The position numbers and the translations under genes are program-made. This document shows positions 36,796 to 44,546 of a DNA stretch of 64,000 nt, in pieces. Location of the stretch: contig NZ_JABRXF010000003.1 in the NCBI RefSeq assembly GCF_013266695.1, forward strand, positions 558,001 through 622,000, in the 5' to 3' direction. Origin of the DNA: Hongsoonwoonella zoysiae. Its GTDB lineage: Bacteria; Pseudomonadota; Alphaproteobacteria; Rhizobiales; Stappiaceae. The notes under the pieces are model-generated. The model was given only the letters and a program-made list of their open reading frames with translations. It was not told where the DNA came from and made no database searches. Every line of letters begins with the position of its first letter. The first letter of the stretch is position 1.

Positions 36796-37926
36796 ATGAG
36801 TGAAGCGACTTCGGCGCAACTTTCGCACGGCGCGTCTTCCGGTGAATCAGAAGTTGCGGCCAAAGCCGGCATCTCTGCGCAATCGCGTCGCCACCTGCAA
36901 ATGCGCAAGGAAGCGTTGCGTGAGCATCCCGCGCTGCGCGAACTTGCCGGCACCGACCGCCGAACCGCCATGGCCTTGCCCATCCTTCTCGCCCTTCATT
37001 GGGGGCTGGCATGGGCCATATCGGACACGAATCTCCTGATCGTCTTTCTGGCAGCCTTCATCCCCGGACAGATAATCATCCATGCGGCCGGAGCATTGGT
37101 GCATGAAACCGCGCACAAGCTCATCTTCCGCGAACCGAAGGCAAAACTCGCCTTCGACCTCGGGCTGGAGACGATCCTTGTGTCCTTCGGCAAGCAGCTC
37201 ACCTACCAGTACGAGCATATATCGAGCCACCATCCCTACATCGGCGACTACGAACGCGATTACGAGCACGAAGACATTTGCGCCTTCAAGGCGCGCACGA
37301 TGTTGATCGACGGAAAACCGCGCCTTGCCAGGGTCATGACGATCGCAACCCTAATCGTCCATCTGCTTCCCTTCGGCTTCATCATCAGCGACGAGATATT
37401 TCCGCGCCTTTACCAGCGGGTGACTGGGCGCGTCGCGAAAGACCGCGAGCGCCACATCCCGTCCACGAAAGCCCCAGTCTGGCAACAACGGCTGTTTATC
37501 GCTTGGTCACTTAGCGTGAACGTTATCCTGCTCGTTCTGTTCGGCTTTTGGGGCTGGCTCTATCACAACTGGGCGTTGTCTTTGTTCCTCGGCAAGTTCG
37601 GGATCACGAACCTCGGCCAGTCGCTCAGCGAACACGCCGGTAACGACAATGAAACCCCTACGCGTTCAACCTACGGCCCGATCAACTGGATCCTGTTCAA
37701 CACCGGCTATCACAACGAACATCACACGTTCCCCAATGTCGCGTGGACAAAGCTGCCGGCCCTGCACGATGCCGCACCGGAAATTTTTCACTCCCGCGCG
37801 GAGAAAACCTACTTCGGTTATTGGTGGGATCACGTAACGGGCGACTTCAAGACATCGAGGGTCAATGCGTTGCAAGGGATAGACCAGAGCAGAAGATGCC
37901 CTGAAGCAACGCGAGGTCGAACCTGA
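36796..37926 (+). CDS. Fatty acid/sphingolipid desaturase-like protein (DES1-type)
   Basis: A 376-residue membrane di-iron desaturase. All three histidine boxes are present: H-E-T-A-H (103-107), H-I-S-S-H-H (141-146) and H-N-E-H-H (306-310), with an additional S-E-H at 280. The C-terminal stretch T-Y-G-P-I-N-W-I-L-F-N-T-G-Y-H-N-E-H-H-T-F-P-N closely resembles the eukaryotic dihydroceramide delta-4 desaturase DES1, whereas ordinary bacterial acyl-CoA or delta-9 enzymes differ here. About four membrane helices. Whether the substrate is a sphingoid base, an acyl lipid or something else is unknown; sphingolipid synthesis genes are not in the window. Followed 17 bases later by a patatin gene. Confidence 0.82.
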   Translation: MSEATSAQLSHGASSGESEVAAKAGISAQSRRHLQMRKEALREHPALRELAGTDRRTAMALPILLALHWGLAWAISDTNLLIVFLAAFIPGQIIIHAAGALVHETAHKLIFREPKAKLAFDLGLETILVSFGKQLTYQYEHISSHHPYIGDYERDYEHEDICAFKARTMLIDGKPRLARVMTIATLIVHLLPFGFIISDEIFPRLYQRVTGRVAKDRERHIPSTKAPVWQQRLFIAWSLSVNVILLVLFGFWGWLYHNWALSLFLGKFGITNLGQSLSEHAGNDNETPTRSTYGPINWILFNTGYHNEHHTFPNVAWTKLPALHDAAPEIFHSRAEKTYFGYWWDHVTGDFKTSRVNALQGIDQSRRCPEATRGRT

Positions 37927-37942
37927 AAAAAGGCTTTCGAAA

Positions 37943-38809
37943 ATGGCTTCACCCAGAATCGGTCTTGCGCTTGGCGGCGGCGGCGCGCGAGGGCTTGCCC
38001 ATGTTCCGGTTCTTGAAGCCTTCGACGATCTCGGCATAACGCCCCACGCGATCGCGGGAACTTCCATCGGTGCGCTGATCGGCGCGGGCTATGCCGGTGG
38101 TATGTCGGGCGACCAAATCCGAGCCTACATCGAAATGGCGCTTAGCGACCGCAACGCGGTGCTTGCAAGGCTGTGGCAACTGAGGCCGAAGCGGTTCGCC
38201 GATATTTTCAGCGGCGGCGGAGGCGGGGTAATGCAATTCGACCCCTTAAGGGTCCTTGAGGTTTTTGCCGGCGATGCGATACCAAAGACATTCGAGGAGC
38301 TGAAGATCCCGCTTACGGTACTTGCCACCGACTTCTACGGCTGCCGGGAAGTCGATTTACGCAGCGGCCCGCTGCATTCCGCCGTCGCTGCGTCAATCGC
38401 AATCCCCGCGCTGTTCAAACCGGTTACGATTCAGGACCGCATCATGATCGACGGCGGCGTGGTCAATCCGCTTCCCTTCGACGCGCTGCCGCAGGCCTGC
38501 GACATCGTCGTGGCGGTGGATGTCGTCGGATCGCCGGTGCCTCGGCGTAAAACGCCGCATCCGAGCGCAAGCGACTCGCTTTTCGGGGCAACACAGATCC
38601 TGATGCAAAGCGTCGTTTCGGAGAAACTGAAAAGCCGGCGCCCGGATATCCTGGTCAGGCCGGATATCGAGGCTTTCCGGGTGCTGGACTTTCTGAAAGC
38701 CCGGAAAATCATGGATGCCGCGCAACCGACCCGTGAAACGGTGAAAAGGGAAATAGAGAAATCCATCCGGGCGATCGAGAAATCCGGAAATGGCGAAAAG
38801 ATAGCCTGA
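37943..38809 (+). CDS. Patatin-like phospholipase (RssA/NTE type)
   Basis: A 288-residue patatin-fold serine hydrolase, expected to release fatty acids from phospholipid or lysophospholipid. The oxyanion loop G-G-G-G-A-R-G is at residues 11-17, the nucleophile elbow is G-T-S-I-G, and the catalytic Asp is in D-G-G-V-V-N-P-L-P. It has the RssA-like E-x-L-K-I-P-L-T-V-L-A-T-D segment. No signal peptide or membrane helix, so cytosolic or peripheral. Gap of 16 bases from the desaturase gene suggests a common transcript and a shared lipid theme. Confidence 0.88.
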   Translation: MASPRIGLALGGGGARGLAHVPVLEAFDDLGITPHAIAGTSIGALIGAGYAGGMSGDQIRAYIEMALSDRNAVLARLWQLRPKRFADIFSGGGGGVMQFDPLRVLEVFAGDAIPKTFEELKIPLTVLATDFYGCREVDLRSGPLHSAVAASIAIPALFKPVTIQDRIMIDGGVVNPLPFDALPQACDIVVAVDVVGSPVPRRKTPHPSASDSLFGATQILMQSVVSEKLKSRRPDILVRPDIEAFRVLDFLKARKIMDAAQPTRETVKREIEKSIRAIEKSGNGEKIA

Positions 38810-38890
38810 GAATTCCTTCAAGGCGCGTTCTGACGCTTGAAGCCTTCACGCCGGACCCTACCCTCAAACGGGTCCATGGGAGGTTCCCGC

Positions 38891-39694
38891 ATGCTACGTC
38901 TCCTTGCGTTATTTTTCCGACGTGCGATCGCCGCGTTTGTCCTCTTGCCGGCGCTGGTTATCCCCGCCTCGGCGGTATGTCAGCTTGTCGCGGAAACTCC
39001 TTGGAACCGATTGCCGGTGGTAAAGGCCGCGCTGGCGCCCGACGAGGTGCGGATAACCTATCTCGGTCATTCGACCTTCGAGATCGAAACGCCGAAGGGC
39101 ATAAGGATCGCGACCGACTACAGCGGAGCCTACAAGCCGGTGCGGTTTCCGCATGTGGTGACGATGAACGGCGCGCACGGGACGCATTTCACCTTTAATC
39201 CGGATCCTGAAATCGAGCACGTGCTGCTTGGCTGGAACCCGGAAGGCGGGCCGATGGACCACGACAAGACGATCGAAGACGTGCGTATCCGCAATATTCA
39301 GACCAACACCCGCGGCTGGGACGGCGAGACCAACCTTCTTGGAAATTCGATCTTCGTCTTCGAGGTGGCGGACCTTTGCATCGCCCATCTCGGCCATTTG
39401 CACCAGCGGCTTACGGAAAACGATCTCACCCGCCTCGGCCAGATCGATATCGTCTTCGTGCCTGTCGACGGATCGGCGACGCTTTCCCACCAGAGCATGA
39501 TCGAGGTTCTGAAATCGATCGGCCCGCGCATGGTGATCCCGATGCACGTCTTCCGCTACGGCTCGCTGCAATCCTTCGCCGCGCGCATGACGGAAGCAGG
39601 CTACATCGTCAACATGTCGGACAATGCGACCTATATCGCAAGCCGCGCCGGCCTGCCGGCGGCACCAACTTTCCTGGTGCTGCCGGGCTATTGA
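38891..39694 (+). CDS. Exported metallo-beta-lactamase-fold hydrolase
   Basis: A 267-residue exported protein with a signal peptide (L-R-L-L-A-L-F-F-R-R-A-I-A-A-F-V-L-L-P). The MBL-fold body opens with I-T-Y-L-G-H-S-T-F-E-I-E-T and I-A-T-D-Y-S-G, then H-L-G-H-L-H-Q, V-P-V-D-G and P-M-H-V-F-R, the pattern of the UlaG-like/RomA metal-dependent hydrolase branch. Canonical HxHxD is not evident in the usual place, so metal site details are unclear. ATG at 38891 with GGGAGG seven bases upstream; an earlier ATG lacks both. Possibly the end of the desaturase-patatin unit. Substrate unknown. Confidence 0.8.
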   Translation: MLRLLALFFRRAIAAFVLLPALVIPASAVCQLVAETPWNRLPVVKAALAPDEVRITYLGHSTFEIETPKGIRIATDYSGAYKPVRFPHVVTMNGAHGTHFTFNPDPEIEHVLLGWNPEGGPMDHDKTIEDVRIRNIQTNTRGWDGETNLLGNSIFVFEVADLCIAHLGHLHQRLTENDLTRLGQIDIVFVPVDGSATLSHQSMIEVLKSIGPRMVIPMHVFRYGSLQSFAARMTEAGYIVNMSDNATYIASRAGLPAAPTFLVLPGY

Positions 39695-39706
39695 CCCGCT
39701 GCGACG

Positions 39707-40051
39707 TCAGCCGTGAACCGCGAGGCTGTCTTCCGGGGTCGCCTCGCGCTCCTCAAGCCCGTAGTCGCGTAGAACGTGAGCAACCCTGAGCCGGTAGTCG
39801 GAAAAGATCTTGTTGCGGCCCATGGCCTGCGCCTTTCGGTGCTCCATGGTGTTGCGCCACGCCTTGACCGCTTCCTCGTCGCGCCAGATCGAAAGCGACA
39901 GGATCTTGCCGGGCGTCATCAGGCTCTCGAAGCGCTCGACCGAAATGAAACCGTCCATCGTCTGCAAAACCGGCTTCAGGTCGGCTGCGATGTCGAAATA
40001 TTCCGCGCGGTGCTCGGGCTTCGGCACGACTTCGAATATCACGGCGATCAT
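39707..40051 (-). CDS. Antibiotic biosynthesis monooxygenase (ABM) domain protein
   Basis: A 114-residue single-domain ABM protein. The start I-A-V-I-F-E-V-V-P-K-P-E-H-R-A-E-Y-F, the central M-D-G-F-I-S-V-E-R-F-E-S strand, and the S-I-W-R-D-E-E-A-V-K-A-W-R-N family helix with the H-R-K-A-Q region are typical of the ferredoxin-like dimers in this superfamily. They act in quinone oxidation, heme degradation or have no known activity. Divergent from arsR across a 153-base spacer holding an ArsR-type operator. Function not assignable. Confidence 0.8.
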   Translation of the reverse strand: MIAVIFEVVPKPEHRAEYFDIAADLKPVLQTMDGFISVERFESLMTPGKILSLSIWRDEEAVKAWRNTMEHRKAQAMGRNKIFSDYRLRVAHVLRDYGLEEREATPEDSLAVHG

Positions 40052-40145
40052 GGGGCAGCCTTTCTATCGATGAGATTCTGTGAATCAGAGCGCGACAATA
40101 TCCCTCCTATGGGGCATTTACAGTCACATTCACTCAAATGCTATA

Positions 40146-40168
40146 TTCCGATATTTTTCGAAATACCG
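40146..40168. promoter_or_regulatory. Putative ArsR operator, arsR copy
   Basis: TTCCGATATT followed by TTTCGAAATACCG, an imperfect dyad located about 37 bases before the arsR start. It shares the first ten bases and the GAAATA core with the arsP-proximal palindrome at 40632-40657, which supports both as sites for one regulator. Confidence 0.6.
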
Positions 40169-40204
40169 TTGAAATTGCATTCCGGATGAGTTATCTCATG
40201 CAGC

Positions 40205-40519
40205 ATGACCCTTGATGATGCAGCAGCGCGGCTTGAAGCCCTCGGCAACCCGACAAGATTGAGCATCTACCGCACGCTCGTGCGGGCGGGCGAAGGCGGC
40301 CTTTCCGTCTCGGCCCTGCGCGAGCGTCTAGGCGGCGCGCTTTCCACGCTTTCGCATCATCTGCAAAAGCTGATCCTCATCGGCCTCGTCATCCAGGAGC
40401 GGCAGGGCACGACGCTGATCTGCAGGGCGAACTACGACCAGATGCACGGCCTTGTGGACTATCTGACGAAGGAATGTTGCGCGGACGAAACGGACGCCCG
40501 CCAGGGCGATGCCGCCTGA
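40205..40519 (+). CDS. arsR: ArsR-family metalloregulatory repressor
   Basis: A 104-residue winged-helix repressor with the family start R-L-E-A-L-G-N-P-T-R-L-S-I-Y-R-T-L and recognition helix S-T-L-S-H-H-L-Q-K-L. It lacks the classic C-V-C-D-L arsenite site in helix 3; instead it has C73 and a vicinal pair C91-C92 near the C-terminus (K-E-C-C-A-D). Spacing C73 to C91 is 18, similar to what I recall for the repressors selective for trivalent methylarsenite that control arsP. The next gene is arsP. Probably autoregulates from the operator at 40146. A T8 run at 40520-40527 directly follows. Confidence 0.85.
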   Translation: MTLDDAAARLEALGNPTRLSIYRTLVRAGEGGLSVSALRERLGGALSTLSHHLQKLILIGLVIQERQGTTLICRANYDQMHGLVDYLTKECCADETDARQGDAA

Positions 40520-40527
40520 TTTTTTTT
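40505..40527 (+). terminator. Possible terminator overlapping the arsR stop
   Basis: A short GGCG/CGCC stem (40505-40516) precedes an uninterrupted run of eight T (40520-40527). The stem is short, but the T run is strong and would separate arsR from arsP, consistent with a separate operator for arsP. Confidence 0.4.
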
Positions 40528-40575
40528 GAGCCTCAGCGCTTTCTCAACGGGAAATCGCTTCAGATTCAATAGTGA

Positions 40576-40625
40576 AGCATATTCTCGTCGTCGAAACGGC
40601 GGCGTTTCGACGACGAGAATATGCT
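40576..40625. repeat. Perfect 23-bp inverted repeat between arsR and arsP
   Basis: Two 23-base arms, 40576-40598 and 40603-40625, are exact reverse complements across a four-base GCGG loop; left arm begins AGCATATTCTCG and ends GAAACG. As RNA it would be one long perfect hairpin. No T tract follows on either strand, so it is not a standard terminator. It ends only six bases before the arsP-proximal palindrome. Confidence 0.9.
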
Positions 40626-40631
40626 CTTAAA

Positions 40632-40657
40632 TTCCGATATTCCTAGAAATATCGGAA
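40632..40657. promoter_or_regulatory. Putative ArsR operator, arsP copy
   Basis: A 26-bp nearly perfect palindrome, TTCCGATATT-CCTAGA-AATATCGGAA, with only one mismatched base pair around the CTAG centre. It lies 18 bases before the arsP start and resembles the site upstream of arsR. Confidence 0.7.
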
Positions 40658-40675
40658 GATGGAGACGTACCGAGC

Positions 40676-41722
40676 ATGAGCGAACAAACGGCAATTCAAA
40701 CGAGCGCACCTCGTTTCCGCCTGCCGAAAGCGGATGCGGCGCTGCTGATCGGCGGAACAGCACTCCTCTTGCTGGGCATCTTCGATCTTGCGCAGGTGGC
40801 ACCGACCACCGTCTTCACCGTCGAGCAATTGATCGACATCGCCCCCTATCTTGCCGCCTCGATCCTGATTGCCGCCTATGCCGCGGCAACCGGCGCGGAC
40901 AACCTGATCGCGCGCGCTTTCACCGGCAGGAACACGGCTATCATGGTGCTTGTCGCCGCGCTTACCGGCGCCTTGTCGCCTTTCTGCTCCTGCGGCGTCA
41001 TTCCGCTGATCGCCGCTCTTCTTTCGATGGGTGTGCCGCTTGCCCCGGTAATGGCGTTCTGGCTCGCCTCGCCGATCATGGATCCGACCATGTTCGTGCT
41101 GACGGCGGGAACGCTCGGCACCGGCTTCGCCATCGCCAAGACCACGGCGGCAATCAGCGTCGGTCTTCTCGGCGGCTACGGGATATTGCTTTTCCAGCGC
41201 GCGGGCGGCTTCGAAAATCCGCTGCGCGCCGAAGTGGGCAACGGCGGCTGCTGCGGTTCGAGCGTGCGCTCGCGCAAGGATGTCGCATGGTCCTTCTGGA
41301 CGGAGGGCGCAAGGCGCAGGAAGTTTTACGACAACGGGCTGAAGAACACCCTGTTCCTCGGCAAATGGCTGGCGCTCGCTTTCCTGCTGGAAAGCATCAT
41401 GCTGACCTATGTACCGGCCGACCTGATTGCCCGGCTGCTTGGCGACGGCGGCCTGCTGACGATTGCGGCTGCGACCGTCGTCGGCATTCCCGCCTATCTG
41501 AACGGCTACGCGGCCCTGCCGCTGGTCGGCGGGCTGATCGACCAGGGCATGGCGCCCGGCACAGGCATGGCGTTCCTCGTCGCGGGCGGCGTCACATCCG
41601 TACCGGCGGCAATCGCCGTCTTCGCCCTCGCGCGCCTGCCCGTGTTTTTCGCCTATATCGGCTTCGCGCTTATCGGGGCTTTCAGTGCAGGCCTCCTCTA
41701 TCAAATGAGCCTGGGCTTCTGA
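40676..41722 (+). CDS. arsP: ArsP-type permease (organoarsenical efflux)
   Basis: A 348-residue permease of family PF03773 with about eight to ten membrane helices. The key motif S-P-F-C-S-C-G-V-I-P-L is present, with the invariant cysteine pair, and a G-G-C-C-G-S-S cysteine cluster lies in the central cytosolic loop. Experimentally studied ArsP proteins export trivalent methylarsenite and roxarsone-type organoarsenicals. The pairing with an ArsR having C-terminal cysteines supports the same substrate. No arsenate reductase, ArsB or ArsM is nearby. It converges with tadA. Confidence 0.82.
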   Translation: MSEQTAIQTSAPRFRLPKADAALLIGGTALLLLGIFDLAQVAPTTVFTVEQLIDIAPYLAASILIAAYAAATGADNLIARAFTGRNTAIMVLVAALTGALSPFCSCGVIPLIAALLSMGVPLAPVMAFWLASPIMDPTMFVLTAGTLGTGFAIAKTTAAISVGLLGGYGILLFQRAGGFENPLRAEVGNGGCCGSSVRSRKDVAWSFWTEGARRRKFYDNGLKNTLFLGKWLALAFLLESIMLTYVPADLIARLLGDGGLLTIAAATVVGIPAYLNGYAALPLVGGLIDQGMAPGTGMAFLVAGGVTSVPAAIAVFALARLPVFFAYIGFALIGAFSAGLLYQMSLGF

Positions 41723-41740
41723 ACAGCTTCAATCTGAGTC

Positions 41741-42223
41741 TTAACCCTCAACTTGGCGTCGTTCCCTGAAAAATTTCTTCAGGAGCGACGCCGCTTTTCT
41801 TTCGCCGATGCCCGAATAGACGTCCGGCGCGTGATGGCAGGTGGGATTTGCGTAGAAGCGCACACCATGCTCCACCGCACCGCCCTTTTCATCGCCCGCG
41901 CCGAAATAAAGCCGCCTGATGCGGGCAAAGGAAATTGCCGCCGCGCACATCGGGCAAGGCTCCAGCGTCACGTAAAGATCGCATCCCGTCAGGCGTTGCG
42001 AGCCAAGCTTCGCGCCGCCCGCGCGGATCACCAGCATTTCCGCATGTGCCGTCGGATCGTCAAGCTCAAGCGTACGGTTTCCGTCGGCGGCGATCACCTC
42101 GCCATCCTTCACCAGCACGGCGCCGATCGGCACTTCGCCACGCGCTTGAGCGGCTCTCGCCTCTTCAAGTGCGAGATCCATGAAGCCGGAAAGTTCCGGG
42201 CGGGGTTTAAGGGGCTTCGTCAT
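41741..42223 (-). CDS. tadA: tRNA-specific adenosine deaminase
   Basis: Deaminates A34 to inosine in tRNA-Arg(ACG), essential for reading CGN codons. The 160-residue zinc deaminase carries T-A-H-A-E-M (His ligand and catalytic Glu) and P-C-P-M-C (two Cys ligands), plus A-L-x-E-A-R-A-A-Q-A-R-G-E-V-P-I-G-A-V-L-V and the C-terminal G-I-G-E-R-K-A-A-x-L-L-K-x-F-F family end. Start ATG at 42223 has no strong Shine-Dalgarno; M-D-L-A-L at 42181 is also possible. Divergent from the rluB-type gene. Confidence 0.92.
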   Translation of the reverse strand: MTKPLKPRPELSGFMDLALEEARAAQARGEVPIGAVLVKDGEVIAADGNRTLELDDPTAHAEMLVIRAGGAKLGSQRLTGCDLYVTLEPCPMCAAAISFARIRRLYFGAGDEKGGAVEHGVRFYANPTCHHAPDVYSGIGERKAASLLKKFFRERRQVEG

Positions 42224-42369
42224 GCTGCGGGAAGATACCGGTGGCAACCGGATCTGTCACCGGCCGGAGCGTCTGCTAGAAATATTCGCATGGCTGGAAT
42301 GCGCGGAACAAGCGTCCGCCGTGCAAATCTCGCGTTCCGTTTCGCTCCGCGCTCTGCTATGACGCCGCC

Positions 42370-43983
42370 ATGACAGACAAGAGAAAATCAGACAGGCCAG
42401 CGCCGCGAGGCAAGCCGGCCCGACGCCCGCATTCCGGCCCCGCCGGGAAGCCGCGTGGCAAGTCGAATTCAGGCCCGGCGCCGAAGCCCTCGCTTGCGCC
42501 GGAGAAGACCTCGACGTTTGAAGGCGAGCGCATTGCCAAGGTCATGGCACGCGCGGGGCTTTGCTCGCGCCGCGACGCCGAGGACTGGATCAAGGAAGGG
42601 CGCGTGTCCGTCAACGGCAATGTGCTGACAACGCCCGCGACGACGATCACCGAACGCGACAAGGTTCTGGTGGACGGGCAGCCGCTTCCCGTGCGCGAAC
42701 GAACGCGCCTGTGGCTCTTCCACAAGCCGCGCGGCGTGGTGACGACGACGCACGACCCGGAGGGGCGCGAAACCGTGTTCGACCGGCTGCCCGACGACAT
42801 GCCGCGCGTGATGGCGGTCGGGCGCCTCGACATCAACACCGAAGGCCTGCTGCTTTTCACAAACGACGGCGGGCTTTCCCGCGTCCTGGAACTGCCGGCG
42901 ACCGGGTGGCTGCGCCGCTACCGCGTGCGCGCCTACGGCAAGATCAACCAGGAGCAGCTTGACGCCCTTTCCGACGGCATCGCCATCGACGGCGTTCTTT
43001 ACGGCGCGATCGAAGCGACGCTGGAACGCGTGCAAGGCGACAACGTGTGGCTTTCGATCGGCCTGCGCGAAGGCAAGAACCGCGAGATCAAGAAAGTGCT
43101 GGAGCACCTTGGCCTTTCGGTGAACAGGCTGATCCGCGTTTCCTTCGGCCCGTTCCACCTGATGGACCTGGCGGAAGGCGAGATCCGTGAAATTCGCGGC
43201 CGGGTGCTTCGCGACCAGCTCGGACCCCGGCTCACCGATGAATCGGGAGCGGATTTCGACGCGCCGATCCTGAACCAGCCTGAGCAGAAAACCGAGACGC
43301 AGGGCCACAAGGGCAAGACGGACAGCAAGCGCGGTGAGAGGAAGGGCAAACCTTCCGGCGGCGGCTGGATGAGCGCCAAGGAAGGCCGCAGCGCCGTTTC
43401 CGGGCGCGGTGCGAAAGACAAGGGCGGACGGCTCGGGCGCGACAGGCCGAGCCGCGACAGGAACGACCGCGACAGGCAGGACAGCGCCCGCCCCAATCGG
43501 GAGCGTTCCGGCCCAGATCGTCCGAGCCGCGACCGCCCCAATCGTGACCGCCCCGACCGCGAGCGTTCCGGCAACAACCGCCCGGGGCGGCGCGAGCGCC
43601 AAGACGGCGAAAGGCGCTTCGACCGGGGCGAAAGGCGCTTCGACCGGGGCGAAAGGCGCGAGGGAGCCGAAAACAGGGACAGGGATAGAGACAGGGGCGA
43701 GGCAAGACCGAAGCGCCCGCGTGCCGCCGCCACCGAGGAACGGCCGAGAAAAGTTTCGCCGCGAAGCCGCTTCCGCTTCACCAAGGACGTGGTGGAAAAG
43801 CCACGCCCCAAGCAGGGCGAGGCGCGACGCCCGCAACGCCGCATCTGGGGCGAGGAAGGCGAAATCCTGCCCGACAAGAACCAGGAGAAACGCAACGAAG
43901 GCGGCAAACGCCCCGGCTTCAAGCGTGACGAAGGTGGCGCGGGCAAGGGCCCGCAGCGCCCCCACCGCGGCCCGCGCAAATGA
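42370..43983 (+). CDS. rluB: Pseudouridine synthase, RluB/RsuA type, with long charged tail
   Basis: Isomerises uridine to pseudouridine in 23S rRNA (RluB type, position 2605 in E. coli) or 16S rRNA. The 537 residues contain a basic N-terminal stretch (1-45), an S4 RNA-binding domain (~52-110, [14 protein letters not shown]), and the catalytic domain with D154 in [10 protein letters not shown]. After ~310 comes a tail of over 220 residues of Arg, Asp, Gly and Pro repeats (D-R-P-S-R-D-R, E-R-R-F-D-R-G), partly from a 21-base tandem repeat at 43607-43659. The stop overlaps rsmD (ATGA). Tail is likely disordered and RNA binding. Confidence 0.9.
   Translation: MTDKRKSDRPAPRGKPARRPHSGPAGKPRGKSNSGPAPKPSLAPEKTSTFEGERIAKVMARAGLCSRRDAEDWIKEGRVSVNGNVLTTPATTITERDKVLVDGQPLPVRERTRLWLFHKPRGVVTTTHDPEGRETVFDRLPDDMPRVMAVGRLDINTEGLLLFTNDGGLSRVLELPATGWLRRYRVRAYGKINQEQLDALSDGIAIDGVLYGAIEATLERVQGDNVWLSIGLREGKNREIKKVLEHLGLSVNRLIRVSFGPFHLMDLAEGEIREIRGRVLRDQLGPRLTDESGADFDAPILNQPEQKTETQGHKGKTDSKRGERKGKPSGGGWMSAKEGRSAVSGRGAKDKGGRLGRDRPSRDRNDRDRQDSARPNRERSGPDRPSRDRPNRDRPDRERSGNNRPGRRERQDGERRFDRGERRFDRGERREGAENRDRDRDRGEARPKRPRAAATEERPRKVSPRSRFRFTKDVVEKPRPKQGEARRPQRRIWGEEGEILPDKNQEKRNEGGKRPGFKRDEGGAGKGPQRPHRGPRK
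43607..43659 (+). repeat. 21-bp tandem repeat in the rluB tail
   Basis: Two exact copies of a 21-base unit beginning GCGAAAGGCGCTTCGACCGG (43607-43627 and 43628-43648) and eleven bases of a third copy. It encodes the E-R-R-F-D-R-G repeats. In-frame unit length means slippage would change repeat number without breaking the frame. Confidence 0.9.
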
Positions 43984-44543
43984 GGATCGTTTCAGGCCGC
44001 TTCAAGGGAGCCGCCCTTGCCGCGCCCAAGGGGCAGGCGACGCGGCCCACCAGCGACCGGCTGCGCGAGACGATCTTCAACATTCTGGCGCATGGGCTTT
44101 CCGAAGAGGGCGATCCGGTCGGGGATGCGCGCGTGCTCGACCTTTTCGCCGGCTCCGGCGCGCTCGGCTTCGAGGCGCTGAGCCGTGGCGCGAAATCCTG
44201 CCTCTTCGTAGAAGAGGCCGTGGAGCCGCGCGGCGTGATCCGCCGGAACATGGAAACGCTGGGTCTCAACGGCGTTTCGAAAATCTTCCGCCGCGATGCG
44301 ACGAAACTCGGCGCTGCCGGCACGATCGAGCCGTTTAATCTCGTTTTCGCCGATCCGCCCTACCGCAAGGGCCTGGGCGAAAATGCGCTTGCATCCGCCC
44401 GCGACGGCGGCTGGCTGAAGCCGCACGCCATTTGCGTGCTGGAAGAAGACGCGAAGGCCGATATCGACATTCCGGCGGGCTTTCGGGAAATCGACCGGCG
44501 CACCGTCGGCGACAGCCAGGTTATCTTTCTGAAAGCCGATTGA
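43980..44543 (+). CDS. rsmD: 16S rRNA (guanine-966-N2) methyltransferase
   Basis: Methylates N2 of G966 in 16S rRNA using S-adenosylmethionine. The 187-residue class I methyltransferase begins [10 protein letters not shown], has [15 protein letters not shown], the SAM loop [15 protein letters not shown] and the catalytic D-P-P-Y. Its ATG is within the rluB stop (ATGA), so the two rRNA modification enzymes are translationally coupled. It converges with mutL three bases downstream. Confidence 0.95.
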   Translation: MRIVSGRFKGAALAAPKGQATRPTSDRLRETIFNILAHGLSEEGDPVGDARVLDLFAGSGALGFEALSRGAKSCLFVEEAVEPRGVIRRNMETLGLNGVSKIFRRDATKLGAAGTIEPFNLVFADPPYRKGLGENALASARDGGWLKPHAICVLEEDAKADIDIPAGFREIDRRTVGDSQVIFLKAD

Positions 44544-44546
44544 GGC

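Noticed and set aside
43428-43700. Possible CRISPR-like or satellite repeat
   Set aside because: The repeats are in frame within the rluB tail, lack regular spacers and encode R/D/G repeats, so they are coding tandem repeats.
42469-43965. 498-codon minus-strand open frame opposite the rluB-type gene
   Set aside because: It mirrors codon bias of a GC-rich repetitive gene; the plus strand has clear S4 and catalytic motifs, and the antisense product is low complexity.
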